A DNA stretch of 64,000 bases from NCBI RefSeq assembly GCF_022436485.1, contig NZ_JAKUDO010000001.1, positions 2,108,001-2,172,000 of the forward strand. Reading direction: 5' to 3'. Each line of letters opens with the position of its first letter. Position 1 is the stretch's first letter. The notes under the pieces were generated by a model. The model saw only the letters and a program-made list of their open reading frames with translations, was not told where the DNA came from and searched no databases. Below are positions 1 to 7,979 of the stretch, one piece after another. The position numbers and the translations under genes were made by a program. Origin of the DNA: Agrococcus sp. ARC_14. Its GTDB lineage: Bacteria > Actinomycetota > Actinomycetes > Actinomycetales > Microbacteriaceae.

Positions 1-141
1 GATTTCCGGCGGCTGGCGAACAAGGCCTCGGATGCGCCGCTCGACGCGCTCTTCGATGCGTGGCTGGTCGAGACGGCGCTGCCGCCGCTGCCCGTCTCGC
101 AGGTGCGGACCGGCAGTGCGAAGGCCCGCCACCGGCGCTGA
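1..141 (+). CDS. C-terminal end of an M1-type metallopeptidase (partial)
   Basis: The window opens inside an open reading frame whose last 46 residues can be read (frame 1, stop TGA at 139-141). The text DALFDAWLVETALPPLP resembles the closing helix of M1-family aminopeptidases, where a WL..LP pattern ends the peptidase domain; a short basic tail (KARHRR) follows. The zinc-binding HExxH motif would lie upstream, outside the window, so the family call rests on a weak C-terminal match only. The gene converges on the ABC operon beyond it. Confidence 0.5.
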   Translation, partial: DFRRLANKASDAPLDALFDAWLVETALPPLPVSQVRTGSAKARHRR

Positions 142-183
142 GCGACCACCCGGGACGGCGGCCGCTCAGCGGTCGTCGAGGTG

Positions 184-199
184 CTCGGCACTCGCCGAG
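184..199. terminator. Possible GC-rich hairpin between convergent genes
   Basis: CTCGGC (184-189) and GCCGAG (194-199) form a perfect 6-bp stem with a 4-base loop, in the 68-bp gap between the converging peptidase and ABC-permease genes. There is no T-run, so this is only a candidate bidirectional terminator. Confidence 0.25.
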
Positions 200-209
200 A
201 CTCATCGCG

Positions 210-851
210 TCAGAGCGCTCGGCCGCGATACATCCGCGCTGCCAGGGCCGTCGCGATGACGATCCCGACGATGCCGATCAGGATGCCGACGAGCACCATG
301 ACCTCGACGGGCGTGCTGGCCAGCGCCTGCTGCAGCGGAGCGAGCATGCCGGTGGCCTGTCCGAGCCAGGCCCCACCCGCCACCACGAACGCCGGGGCGT
401 AGGCCATGAGGCGCCCGCGGGAGTAGCCGATGCGGAAGAACACGGGCAGCTGCAGCGCCAACGACAGGCCGACGATCGCCGCGGCCGCAGCGTGCGCGAT
501 CAGCAGGATCCCCGGCGCCACCTGATCGCCGCGCACGGCGGCCATCACGAGCGTCACGGCAGTGGCGAGCGCGGCGGCGGAGAGGTAATAGGTCACCAGC
601 GCGATGACGCGACCGATGACCACCGTGCTGCGCGCAATCGGCAGCAGCCCGTAGAGCGTGTCGAGGCGGCCCTTCTCGTCGCCCAGGAACGGCGCCGAGA
701 CCATGAGCGAGGTGACGAGCGCTGCAGCCAGGATCGCCATCCCCGGCACGGGCAGCACGACGCCGACCACGACGACGAACAGCAGCGTGAGGAGCGTCTG
801 CTTCCGGGCGAACCACGAGAGCAGGTCGAAGCGTGCGAATGCGGCGATCAT
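210..851 (-). CDS. ABC-2 type transporter permease
   Basis: This 213-residue protein has about six hydrophobic segments (roughly 20-55, 85-120, 130-150, 160-180 and 185-207) and no soluble domain, as expected of the small ABC-2 permeases that pair with YtrA-regulated ATPases. Its ATG overlaps the stop of the ATP-binding gene (ATGA at 848-851), so it is the last gene of a three-gene operon: regulator, ATPase, permease. It probably forms the membrane half of an exporter in the cytoplasmic membrane. The substrate cannot be told; YtrA-type systems are often linked to cell-wall antibiotic or peptide stress. Confidence 0.8.
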   Translation of the reverse strand: MIAAFARFDLLSWFARKQTLLTLLFVVVVGVVLPVPGMAILAAALVTSLMVSAPFLGDEKGRLDTLYGLLPIARSTVVIGRVIALVTYYLSAAALATAVTLVMAAVRGDQVAPGILLIAHAAAAAIVGLSLALQLPVFFRIGYSRGRLMAYAPAFVVAGGAWLGQATGMLAPLQQALASTPVEVMVLVGILIGIVGIVIATALAARMYRGRAL

Positions 852-1699
852 GCGGCGACCTCCGCTCGCTCAGCACCGAGGTGCACGACGATGTCGTCGA
901 TGCTCGCGGCATCGATCACCACCTCAGCGCCGAAGCCCGCCGAGTCCTCCATGCGGATGAGTCCCGACCACTGCTCACCGGAGCGCTGCACACCGACGAC
1001 GGGGCCGTCGGGCACCGCGCCCGCGCCGCGCGCCATCGCGAACTGCTCGACCACCTCGTGCAGCGGCCCGTGGTGGGCGATGCGCCCGCCCACGAGCACG
1101 ACGAGGTCGTCGGCGAGGCCCTCGAGCTCTGCGGTGATGTGCGTCGAGACCAGCACGGCATGGTCGGGGTCGACCATGAACTCGCGGATGATGGCGGCGA
1201 TCTCGCGGCGGGAGGCAGGGTCGAGCCCACTGGAGGGCTCGTCGAGGATCAGCAGCTCCGGCGTCTGCGCGAGCGCCGTCGCGAGCGAGAGCTTGATGCC
1301 CTCGCCGCGCGAGAGCTCACCGACGCGGCGTGACTGCGGCACCGACAGCCTGGCGAGCAGGTCGACGAACCGCTGCTCATCCCACTGCGGGTAGAACGGC
1401 GCGATGCGACGGCCGAGCGTCGGCACCTTCCACTCCTCTGCGGCGGTGGGCTGGTCGAGCACGATGCCTGTGCGCGCGAGTGCGTGCGGCGAACCAGCCG
1501 GGAGACCGAAGGTCTCGGCGCGACCGCCATCGGGGGCGATGAGCCCGAGCATCGCTCGGATCGCGGTGGTCTTGCCCGCCCCGTTGGGGCCCACCAGCCC
1601 GACGACCGTGCCGCGCGGCACCGCGAACGAGATGCCGTCGAGCTCGAAGCTCGGTCGCTGGACGCGCAGATCTTCGATCCTCGCCAGGTTGTCAGTCAT
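848..1699 (-). CDS. ABC transporter ATP-binding protein
   Basis: The gene encodes a 283-residue ATPase. Walker A (GPNGAGKTT) lies at about residues 37-45, the signature is the variant LSRGE at about 129-133, and Walker B (LLILDEP) is at about 149-155 followed by the D-loop SGLD. A switch histidine is visible in the VSTH stretch. The start is taken at the ATG at 1699 because a strong GGAGGA ribosome site sits just upstream, inside the end of the GntR gene; an upstream in-frame ATG at 1729 would run deep into that gene. It energises the downstream ABC-2 permease. Confidence 0.9.
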   Translation of the reverse strand: MTDNLARIEDLRVQRPSFELDGISFAVPRGTVVGLVGPNGAGKTTAIRAMLGLIAPDGGRAETFGLPAGSPHALARTGIVLDQPTAAEEWKVPTLGRRIAPFYPQWDEQRFVDLLARLSVPQSRRVGELSRGEGIKLSLATALAQTPELLILDEPSSGLDPASRREIAAIIREFMVDPDHAVLVSTHITAELEGLADDLVVLVGGRIAHHGPLHEVVEQFAMARGAGAVPDGPVVGVQRSGEQWSGLIRMEDSAGFGAEVVIDAASIDDIVVHLGAERAEVAA

Positions 1700-2069
1700 G
1701 CTTCCTCCAGATCTCGTCAAGCCGGTCATGGATGTCTGCCCTGCCGAGGCGGGCGTCGCGAGCGGCGAGGATGGTCTCCCGCAGCAGCTCGTCGACGCGT
1801 TCGTGCAGCGCCGTGCTCGCGGTGCCCGGATCGATCTCGAGCACCACGAAGCCGCGCCCGTGTGCGCTCTGCACCAGCCCTTCGGCGATGAGGTCGTTGT
1901 AGGCGCGGGTGACGGTGACGATGCTCACCCGCAGATCCGCCGCGAACTGTCGCAGCGACGGCAGCGACTGCCCCGCCTGCACCTCACCCGAGAGGATCGC
2001 CGTGCGCACCTGAGCCTTGATCTGCTCATAGATCGGTGTGCTCGAGCTCGTCGAGACCACAACGCGCAT
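1692..2069 (-). CDS. GntR-family regulator, YtrA subfamily
   Basis: This is a 125-residue protein with an N-terminal winged helix (PIYEQIKAQVRTAILSG start, then LPSLRQFAADLRVS and the VTRAYNDLIAEGLV recognition region) and only a short C-terminal helix of about 50 residues. That compact build is diagnostic of the YtrA subfamily of GntR regulators, which normally repress their own ABC-transporter operon. AGGAGGT precedes the ATG. Its end overlaps the start of the ATPase by eight bases. Autoregulation and sensing of envelope stress are inferred from the family. Confidence 0.9.
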   Translation of the reverse strand: MRVVVSTSSSTPIYEQIKAQVRTAILSGEVQAGQSLPSLRQFAADLRVSIVTVTRAYNDLIAEGLVQSAHGRGFVVLEIDPGTASTALHERVDELLRETILAARDARLGRADIHDRLDEIWRKHD

Positions 2070-2090
2070 GTCGACCTCCTGTTCGCATAC

Positions 2091-2119
2091 ACCATAACAG
2101 TTGCGTCGGCAGGGGCCAA
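2091..2119 (-). promoter_or_regulatory. Promoter of the GntR/ABC operon
   Basis: On the minus strand a TTGGCC box (2119-2114) and a TATGGT box (2096-2091) are separated by exactly 17 bases, 22 bases before the GntR start codon. TGTT and AACA half-sites bracket the -10 region and could be part of the regulator's own operator. Confidence 0.5.
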
Positions 2120-2140
2120 GGCCACGGGCTCGCAGCAGCC

Positions 2141-2788
2141 CTACCGAGCGATCGCGACGCTCACGACGAGCGCGTCATCGAGCGCGATCTCGTGCACGGC
2201 GAATCGCCGCGAGGAGCCGGGCACGGATGCGGTGAGGCCGTCGGCGGTCGGCTCCAGCAGGACGTCGGCCGGCTCGACCCGCAGGCCGCGCCCATCCGCC
2301 TTCAGCACGGCCTCGACGCGGGTCCAGTGCAGCAGCGGGTCGGGCGTGTCGTGCCGCAGCAGCGCGCGCAGCGCTTCGAGCCGCACCGGCGACGTCTCGC
2401 GAGGCTCCGCATCCACGCCGACGCGAGCGCCGGTCATCGCCGCGACCACGTGATGCTCGCCCGCGTGTGCCAGCGAGACGCCGATGCCGCGCGCCGCGGA
2501 CGGCTCCATCACCACCGGGCGCCCGTGCGGCCCGCCGCAGTCGGGGCAGCGCTGCACGATCGAGACGGAGGCGCGGTCGACGCCGGCGAGCTCGGCGACG
2601 ACGGCGCGCAGCAGGTCGTGACCCGCAGCACGGCCGGGCGCGCGCACCTCGCGCACGAGCAGACCCTCGGGCAGTGCGTGCGCGGGGAGCCCGCGTTCGG
2701 ACCACTCGCCCGCACGTGGGCCGCTCGCGGGGAGCCCATCGTTGGCCAGCCCGCCCTCGCCGGGCGCCGGTGACGGCTGCGAGGTCAC
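2141..2788 (-). CDS. 4'-phosphopantetheinyl transferase (Sfp-type)
   Basis: The 215-residue product carries the hallmarks of the Sfp-type phosphopantetheinyl transferase superfamily: GVSLAHAGEH at about 103-112, VGVDAE at about 123-128 with the metal-binding Asp and Glu, and WTRVEAVLKA at about 155-164 holding the (W/K)xxEAxxK signature. It would move the phosphopantetheine arm of CoA onto a carrier-protein serine. The GTG start overlaps the stop of the ABC1 kinase gene (GTGA). The ribosome site is weak, so a somewhat later start is possible; residues 1-40 look poorly conserved. No carrier protein is encoded nearby. Confidence 0.85.
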   Translation of the reverse strand: MTSQPSPAPGEGGLANDGLPASGPRAGEWSERGLPAHALPEGLLVREVRAPGRAAGHDLLRAVVAELAGVDRASVSIVQRCPDCGGPHGRPVVMEPSAARGIGVSLAHAGEHHVVAAMTGARVGVDAEPRETSPVRLEALRALLRHDTPDPLLHWTRVEAVLKADGRGLRVEPADVLLEPTADGLTASVPGSSRRFAVHEIALDDALVVSVAIAR

Positions 2789-4473
2789 TCGCGCGACCGC
2801 TGCACGAGGCCGGCGAGCACCGCGTGCAGCAGCGGCACCGCGGCCACGATCATGAGCACGGTGCTCAGCGTCTCGTCATCGCCCCGCACCAGTGCGCCTG
2901 CCACCAGCAGGCCCGCGAAGAGCATGGCGGAGACGACGCGCGCTGCGGCGCGCTCGAGGCGCGCGATGCGGCGCTCGAGCCGGGGCGTCTCGATCGCCAG
3001 CCTGCCCTCCTCCACCCGCGTGACGAGCGCGTCGAGGCGTCGTGGCAGGCCGACAGCGGTCTTGGCGATCGCGATGCCCTCCTCGACGGCGGCACGAGCC
3101 ACGTTGCCGCGCTCCTCCCGCACGAGCCTGCCCGCGTAGGGCTCGACGGCATCCCACAGGTTGAACTGCGGATCGAGCGTGCTGCAGACGCCGGAGGTGA
3201 GCGACATCGCGCGGATGACGAGCAGGAAGTGCTCCGGCAGCTGGAACGGCAGCGTGCGCATGAGGTCCTGGAACTCGAGCGCGAAGTCTCGGAACTCTCG
3301 CGGGTCGACCTCGCGCAGCTCGGCGAACCCCATCCCGCCGAAGCGTGCGAATGCGCGCGTCATCGCGCGCTCGAGCTCGGCGGTGTCGGCAGAGGGCAGC
3401 AGCGCTCCCAGATCCTGGATCGCCTCCACCATGCCGCGGCCATCGCGCGCGGCGGCTGCGATCAGCAGGCTCCGCAGCCCGCGGCGGGTGCTGCCGGGCA
3501 CCTCGCCCATCATCCCGAAGTCGATGAAGGTCAGCGTCCACGGCGCACTCCCGTCGCTGCCGTCGCCGGGCGTGACGAAGAGGTTGCCAGGATGCGGATC
3601 GGCGTGGAAGAAGCCGTGCACGAACAGCTGGTCGAACATCACGGCAGCGAAGGCCTGCGCGACCTCGGAGGGATCGATGCCCGCTGCGCGCAGCGCGTCA
3701 CCGTCGGTGAGCTTGATGGCGGTCACGTCTGCGAGCGTCAGCACGCGGCGCGTGGTGCGCTCCCACACGACCTGCGGCACGGCGACCCGCGGGTCATCGG
3801 CGAAGTCGGCCGCGAATCGCTCCGCGCTCGCGGCCTCGTGCAGGTAGTCGACCTCGTCGAGGCTGGTCTGCGCGAACTCCTCGACCAGGGCCGGCATGTC
3901 GACGCGGTCCCGCACCAGGCGCACGCGGCTCAGCCAGCGGCCGACGACGCGGAGCGCCGCGAGATCGGCGTCGACGATCGCCTGGATGCCGGGCCGCTGC
4001 ACCTTCACGACCGCCGCCGCGGTGCCGAGCTGGGCTGCGTCGAAGGGCGTGAGCGTGGCTCTGTGCGCCTGGCCGAGGGATGCAGCGGCGAGCGGCTGCG
4101 GGTCGATCGCGGCGTACGCCGTCTCGATCGGCATGCCGAGCTCTTCCTCGATCGCCTCGCGCAACGGCGCGAACGGCACGGGCGGCGCCTCGTCCTGCAG
4201 CCCCTCGAGCCCGCTCGTGATCTCGGGCGGCAGCACGTCGAGCCGCGACGACATGAACTGCCCGACCTTGATCATGAGCCCGCCGAGCTCGACCGCGAGG
4301 TGATGGAAGCGGCGCGCGAGCCGTGTCAGCCGGGCGCCGCGCCCTCGAGCGGCGAGGCGTGAGAGCCCGATGCTCGGCAGCAGGATCTCGAACCACCACA
4401 TCGTCGTCAGGTGGCGCGCGGCGAAGCGAAGGATGCGCCGGTAACGGGCGCGCGGACTTGCGACGTCGGGCAT
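2785..4473 (-). CDS. ABC1/UbiB (AarF) family atypical protein kinase
   Basis: This 562-residue protein has all ABC1-family marks in order: KVGQ (about 69-72), the downstream QDEAPP, an alanine-rich loop AAASLGQAHRA replacing the glycine-rich loop, the VVKVQRPG lysine, HADPHPGNLF, and the FIDFGMMG metal-binding Asp. Two hydrophobic segments close the C-terminus, as in membrane-anchored UbiB/ADCK proteins. These proteins bind ATP and support quinone or isoprenoid-lipid metabolism. The start is taken at 4473, preceded by AGGAGA, rather than the ATG at 4497. It is coupled to the phosphopantetheinyl transferase gene by an overlap. Confidence 0.9.
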   Translation of the reverse strand: MPDVASPRARYRRILRFAARHLTTMWWFEILLPSIGLSRLAARGRGARLTRLARRFHHLAVELGGLMIKVGQFMSSRLDVLPPEITSGLEGLQDEAPPVPFAPLREAIEEELGMPIETAYAAIDPQPLAAASLGQAHRATLTPFDAAQLGTAAAVVKVQRPGIQAIVDADLAALRVVGRWLSRVRLVRDRVDMPALVEEFAQTSLDEVDYLHEAASAERFAADFADDPRVAVPQVVWERTTRRVLTLADVTAIKLTDGDALRAAGIDPSEVAQAFAAVMFDQLFVHGFFHADPHPGNLFVTPGDGSDGSAPWTLTFIDFGMMGEVPGSTRRGLRSLLIAAAARDGRGMVEAIQDLGALLPSADTAELERAMTRAFARFGGMGFAELREVDPREFRDFALEFQDLMRTLPFQLPEHFLLVIRAMSLTSGVCSTLDPQFNLWDAVEPYAGRLVREERGNVARAAVEEGIAIAKTAVGLPRRLDALVTRVEEGRLAIETPRLERRIARLERAAARVVSAMLFAGLLVAGALVRGDDETLSTVLMIVAAVPLLHAVLAGLVQRSRE

Positions 4474-4511
4474 CGACTCTCCTAGACCCCGATGCACCGG
4501 CGGCGCTCGGC

Positions 4512-5051
4512 TCAGTCCTGAGCGAGGATCGAGTAGAGCCTACGGCGCGCCTCTTCGAGCACGGTGACCGCTTGCTGCACCTGCTCGGGGCTGCCCGTGC
4601 GCCCCACCTGGGCGGCAGCCTGGGCGAGCTCGATGCCTGCCTTCGGCAGCGCAGAGGCACCGGTGCTGCCACGGCCGGGCGCCTCCCAGGGCGCGGAGCG
4701 TTGCGCGGACTCGTCGGCGACGGCGCGCCCGGCCTCGCTGAGCGCGTAGGTCTTGCGGCCGTTCGACTCCTCGGCGCTGATGAGCCCCTCATCGGCGAGC
4801 AGCTGCAGGGTCGGGTACACCGAACCGGGGCTCGGCTTCCACGCGCCCCCGCTGCGCTCCTCGATCTCCTGGATGATCTGGTAGCCGTGCATCGGGCGCT
4901 CGACGAGCAGCGCGAGCACCGCCGCGCGCACGTCGCCGCGTCCCATGCGCGTGCTGCTGCCCCGCTTGTCGAAGGCGGAGCGCAGCTGATCCATCGCCTC
5001 CCACACGTGGGAACCGCGGTCGAAGCCTGCGTCTGCGAATGAACCGTGCAT
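4512..5051 (-). CDS. PadR-family transcriptional regulator
   Basis: The 179-residue product has a PadR winged helix at about residues 36-115: DVRAAVLALLVERPMHGYQI, then GSVYPTLQLLADEGLI, ending in KTYALSEAGR. A further C-terminal helical region (about 140-179) is likely to mediate dimerisation. The N-terminal 35 residues are an extra segment. AGGAGGT lies six bases before the ATG. A perfect palindrome lies 38 bp upstream between the likely -35 and -10 regions, so the gene is probably autorepressed. No divergent target transporter is adjacent. Confidence 0.9.
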   Translation of the reverse strand: MHGSFADAGFDRGSHVWEAMDQLRSAFDKRGSSTRMGRGDVRAAVLALLVERPMHGYQIIQEIEERSGGAWKPSPGSVYPTLQLLADEGLISAEESNGRKTYALSEAGRAVADESAQRSAPWEAPGRGSTGASALPKAGIELAQAAAQVGRTGSPEQVQQAVTVLEEARRRLYSILAQD

Positions 5052-5088
5052 GATGACCTCCTCGCGTCGCCGAGTGTCGACGATACTC

Positions 5089-5102
5089 AACGATATATCG
5101 TT
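5089..5102. promoter_or_regulatory. Palindromic operator upstream of padR
   Basis: AACGATATATCGTT is a perfect 14-bp palindrome in the padR promoter; an extra ACGATA half-site repeats 13 bp nearer the gene (5079-5084), next to a TATCGT box that may be the -10. AT-rich palindromes of the ATAT type are usual PadR targets. Assignment to this PadR is inference. Confidence 0.6.
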
Positions 5103-5133
5103 CGAGAGGAGTGCGCCAGAGAGGATCGGACCT

Positions 5134-6900
5134 TCATCTCCGCAGATGCAGCAGCGGCGGCGGTGGGAGATCGACGCGGGCCGTCGTGGGGCGCCGGCCG
5201 CCCCTTCGAGCGAGCAGCTGGCGCAGATGGTGCTCGGCCGTCCGCTGGGCGCCGCCGTTCGGGCCGAGCCGGGCAGGGCCGGGCTGCGCGGTGGCAGGGC
5301 GTCGGGAGGCGCGATGACGGTCGCGCACGCGGACAGCGAGGGTCGGTGCGGCGTCCGAGGCGAGCGACGGCTCGGTGCCTGAGGCGAGCGACAACTCGGT
5401 GCCTGAGGCGAGCGACGGCGCGGCGACACTAGCCAGCGACGGTGCAGCACCACTGACGAGTGCTGCGCGCGACGCGAGCCTCTGCATCCCCCGCGCGCCG
5501 CTGCTCCGCAACGACCGCAGCTGCGACACGACGCGCCACTGGCCCGGATTCGGCCCCGCCGGCTCGACGAGCAGGCGCCCCGCGTGCACTTCGTGGTGGT
5601 GATAGATGCACAGGAGGATGCCGTTGTCGGTGTCTGTCGGCCCATCGCTCCGCCAGGGGACGATGTGGTGGGCCTCGCACCAGGCGGCCGGCATCTGGCA
5701 GCCGGGGGCCCGGCACCCGCGATCGCGGAGGGCGAGCGCCCGCCGCTGCGCAGGGCTGAAGAGGCGCTGCGCACGGCCCAGCTGCAGCACGTGGCCGCAG
5801 TCATCGCGGACGGCGACCTGCACCCTCGCGTCGCAGAGGAGGCGCGCGGCGTGCTCCATCGGCACGAGGTCGCCCGTGTGCTCGATCGTGAGGCGCCGAT
5901 CGCGCTGCGGGTCACCACGGAGGTAGGCGGCGTACGCCTCGATCGTGCCGGTGTAGACGAGCACGGGCGGCTCGCCGCCGACCGTCGGCGCATCGCCGGA
6001 GGCCGCGTGCGCCTGCACCAGCCCGACCAGCACGTCGTGCCGGATCTGCTCGGGTGTGCGGTCGTCGACCGACACCTCGGCGCCCTCGGGTCCGGGGCCA
6101 CCGGCTGCGGAGTTCGCGGCTTCCGCGGCTCGGGTCGCGCCGTCGTCATCGTCGTCTTCGCGGAACGCGACCTGCACGCGTGGCCCCGTGTACGCATCCA
6201 GCAGCGCCTTGAACGCGGCGCCCTGCTCGGCAGGGCAGACCATCGTGATCTGCCACATGCCGTCGGTGCGGCGACCGATGCGCAGCGATCGCATGGCGCG
6301 CTGCCGTTCAGCGTCGGGAAGCACGCCGTCCGGATCGAGCACGGCCGCGTAGGCCCGCGCCTGCACGACCAGCAGCTCTGGCACGAGCGGCGCGTCTGGC
6401 TCGACGGCCGCATCGACCAGGGCGGACTCCGCCCAGGCGAGGTCGTCGGCATCGGCGCGCGGGGCCGCGGGCTCGAGCGTCTGCACGATCGCCTGCGCCT
6501 GGGGCAACGAGAGCTCGCCGGCGGCGAGCGCCTCAGCGACGCGCGGATACCGGACCGGGATCGTGACGCCCGAGAGGCCGATGGTCGCGGTCGTCGCGGC
6601 CGCCATCGCCAGCAGATCTCCCGCCTGGCGACCGCGGCAGCCGAACGCCGACGTCAGCGCCGACTTCGCGCTGCGATGCCCGAGCCGCCGGCACAGCGAC
6701 TCGTCGTCGGGGCCCTTCGAGCGCTCTGCCACCTGGGCCGCGATCAGCACCTGCTGCGCCTCGACCAGGCGCGTCAGCTCGGCAGTGCGCGCCAGCAGCT
6801 CGACGATGTCATCGGCGGGAGCCAGGCCGAGCGACGTGCTCGCCCCCAGCAGCGAGCGCGCAGCGTCGACCGCCGCCTGCGCCTGCTCGCTCGTACCCAT
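5134..6900 (-). CDS. DUF222 / 13E12-type HNH endonuclease-domain protein
   Basis: This 588-residue protein has a long alpha-helical DUF222 region (about 1-340) followed by an HNH nuclease domain near 395-455: CRAPGCQ, then CEAHHIVPW, N at DNGIL and the final H of YHHHEVH, with the paired cysteines of the zinc-binding HNH type. The last 130 residues are low complexity and include five 8-residue repeats (5335-5454). Such genes are abundant in actinobacteria and may be mobile or selfish; their role is unknown. The ATG at 6900 is preceded by AAGGAG; longer in-frame starts exist but lack a ribosome site. Confidence 0.85.
   Translation of the reverse strand: MGTSEQAQAAVDAARSLLGASTSLGLAPADDIVELLARTAELTRLVEAQQVLIAAQVAERSKGPDDESLCRRLGHRSAKSALTSAFGCRGRQAGDLLAMAAATTATIGLSGVTIPVRYPRVAEALAAGELSLPQAQAIVQTLEPAAPRADADDLAWAESALVDAAVEPDAPLVPELLVVQARAYAAVLDPDGVLPDAERQRAMRSLRIGRRTDGMWQITMVCPAEQGAAFKALLDAYTGPRVQVAFREDDDDDGATRAAEAANSAAGGPGPEGAEVSVDDRTPEQIRHDVLVGLVQAHAASGDAPTVGGEPPVLVYTGTIEAYAAYLRGDPQRDRRLTIEHTGDLVPMEHAARLLCDARVQVAVRDDCGHVLQLGRAQRLFSPAQRRALALRDRGCRAPGCQMPAAWCEAHHIVPWRSDGPTDTDNGILLCIYHHHEVHAGRLLVEPAGPNPGQWRVVSQLRSLRSSGARGMQRLASRAALVSGAAPSLASVAAPSLASGTELSLASGTEPSLASDAAPTLAVRVRDRHRASRRPATAQPGPARLGPNGGAQRTAEHHLRQLLARRGGRRPTTARVDLPPPPLLHLRR
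5335..5454 (-). repeat. Five 24-bp coding repeats in the HNH gene
   Basis: Five contiguous 24-base units encode octapeptides of the form S-(G/V/D)-x-x-x-S/T-L-A (for example SGTELSLA, SGTEPSLA). Units 3 and 4 differ by little, and the outer ones are more diverged, so this is a recent slippage expansion in a disordered C-terminal tail. Confidence 0.8.
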
Positions 6901-6931
6901 CGCAACTCCTTCGTCGCCTTCCGGTGGGAGC

Positions 6932-6997
6932 AGACTAGGTGGGGCCACCCACATCCGTTCCCCCGTGCCGACGAAGCTCTGCGATGCCACCCACATC
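6932..6997. promoter_or_regulatory. Promoter with two identical direct repeats upstream of the HNH gene
   Basis: GCCACCCACATC occurs at 6944-6955 and again at 6986-6997, an offset of 42 bp, about four helical turns. The first copy sits in the spacer upstream of a TAGTCT -10 box (minus strand, 6937-6932) for the HNH gene. The second copy lies toward the divergent aldolase gene. Two spaced identical sites suggest a regulator bound by both, but the protein is unknown. Confidence 0.4.
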
Positions 6998-7049
6998 GAT
7001 GATCGACCACCATGTCGGCCGCCGGCCCCGACGACGACAGGAGCACCCC

Positions 7050-7940
7050 ATGTTCACCGGACTGAGCGCCTTCCCCCTCACTCCCCTGCGCGACGACCAG
7101 GTCGATCTGGACGCCTTCGGCCGCATCATCACGATGCTCGCAGGCAGCGGGGTCGACTCCATCACCGCGCTGGGCTCCACCGGTTCCTACGCCTACCTCG
7201 ATCGCGACGAGCGGCAGCGCGTGGTCGCCGCGGCCGTGGCCGCCGCAGGCGACACGCCCGTGATCGCCGGGATCGGCGCGCTCCGCACGTCCCACGCGAT
7301 CGCCTACGCCCGCGATGCCGTGGACGCCGGCGCGCAGGCAGTGCTGCTGGCACCGCTCACCTATCAAGCGCTCACCGTCGAGGACGTCTACGGGTTCTAC
7401 GGGGATGTGCTCGGTCACCTGACCGTGCCGTTGGTCGTCTACGACAACCCCGGCACCACCCACTTCACCTTCACCGACGAGCTCTACGGGAGGCTGGCGG
7501 CGCTGCCGGGCGTCGCCTCGATCAAGATCCCGGGCCTGCCCGCTGGCGTGACGGCCGAGCAGCGCGTCGCGCGGATCCGCGACGTCGTGCCCGAGCGCGT
7601 CACGATCGGCATCTCCGGCGACCCCTTCGCCGCCGACGCGCTGAACGGCGGCTGCGACGCCTGGTACTCCGTCATCGCCGGCACCCTTCCCGAACCGGCG
7701 CTGCGGATCACCCGCGCGGCGCTCACCGGTGACGCGGCTGGCGCCGCAGCCGAGTCAGCACGACTGCAACCGCTGTGGGATCTGTTCGCCGAGCACGGCG
7801 GCAGCAATCGCGTGGTCGCGGCGATCGCCGAGGAGCTCGGCCTCGCGCCCGCGAACAGCCTGCCCCTGCCCATCCGCGGGCTCGACGCGTCAGCACGCGC
7901 TCGCCTGCTCGACACGCTCGCGACCCTGGAGCTGCGCTGA
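7050..7940 (+). CDS. Dihydrodipicolinate synthase-superfamily aldolase/lyase
   Basis: The 296-residue product is a DapA-superfamily TIM barrel. It shows GSTGSYAYL in place of GTTGE, the general-acid tyrosine in VVYDNPGTT, and the Schiff-base lysine in SIKIPG. The glutamate of the GTTGE motif and the arginine of the YNxPxRT motif, which hold the aspartate-semialdehyde carboxylate in true DapA, are absent, so it should act on another 2-keto acid or aldol (retro-aldolase or dehydratase). AGGAG precedes the ATG by five bases. It stands alone, convergent with the alcohol dehydrogenase gene. Confidence 0.8.
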   Translation: MFTGLSAFPLTPLRDDQVDLDAFGRIITMLAGSGVDSITALGSTGSYAYLDRDERQRVVAAAVAAAGDTPVIAGIGALRTSHAIAYARDAVDAGAQAVLLAPLTYQALTVEDVYGFYGDVLGHLTVPLVVYDNPGTTHFTFTDELYGRLAALPGVASIKIPGLPAGVTAEQRVARIRDVVPERVTIGISGDPFAADALNGGCDAWYSVIAGTLPEPALRITRAALTGDAAGAAAESARLQPLWDLFAEHGGSNRVVAAIAEELGLAPANSLPLPIRGLDASARARLLDTLATLELR

Positions 7941-7979
7941 TGTCGGCGCCCCACGAGGAAGATGCCGAGCGGGACGACC

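Noticed and set aside
7050-7940. Assignment as dapA
   Set aside because: Key carboxylate-binding residues are missing and no lysine-pathway gene is adjacent.
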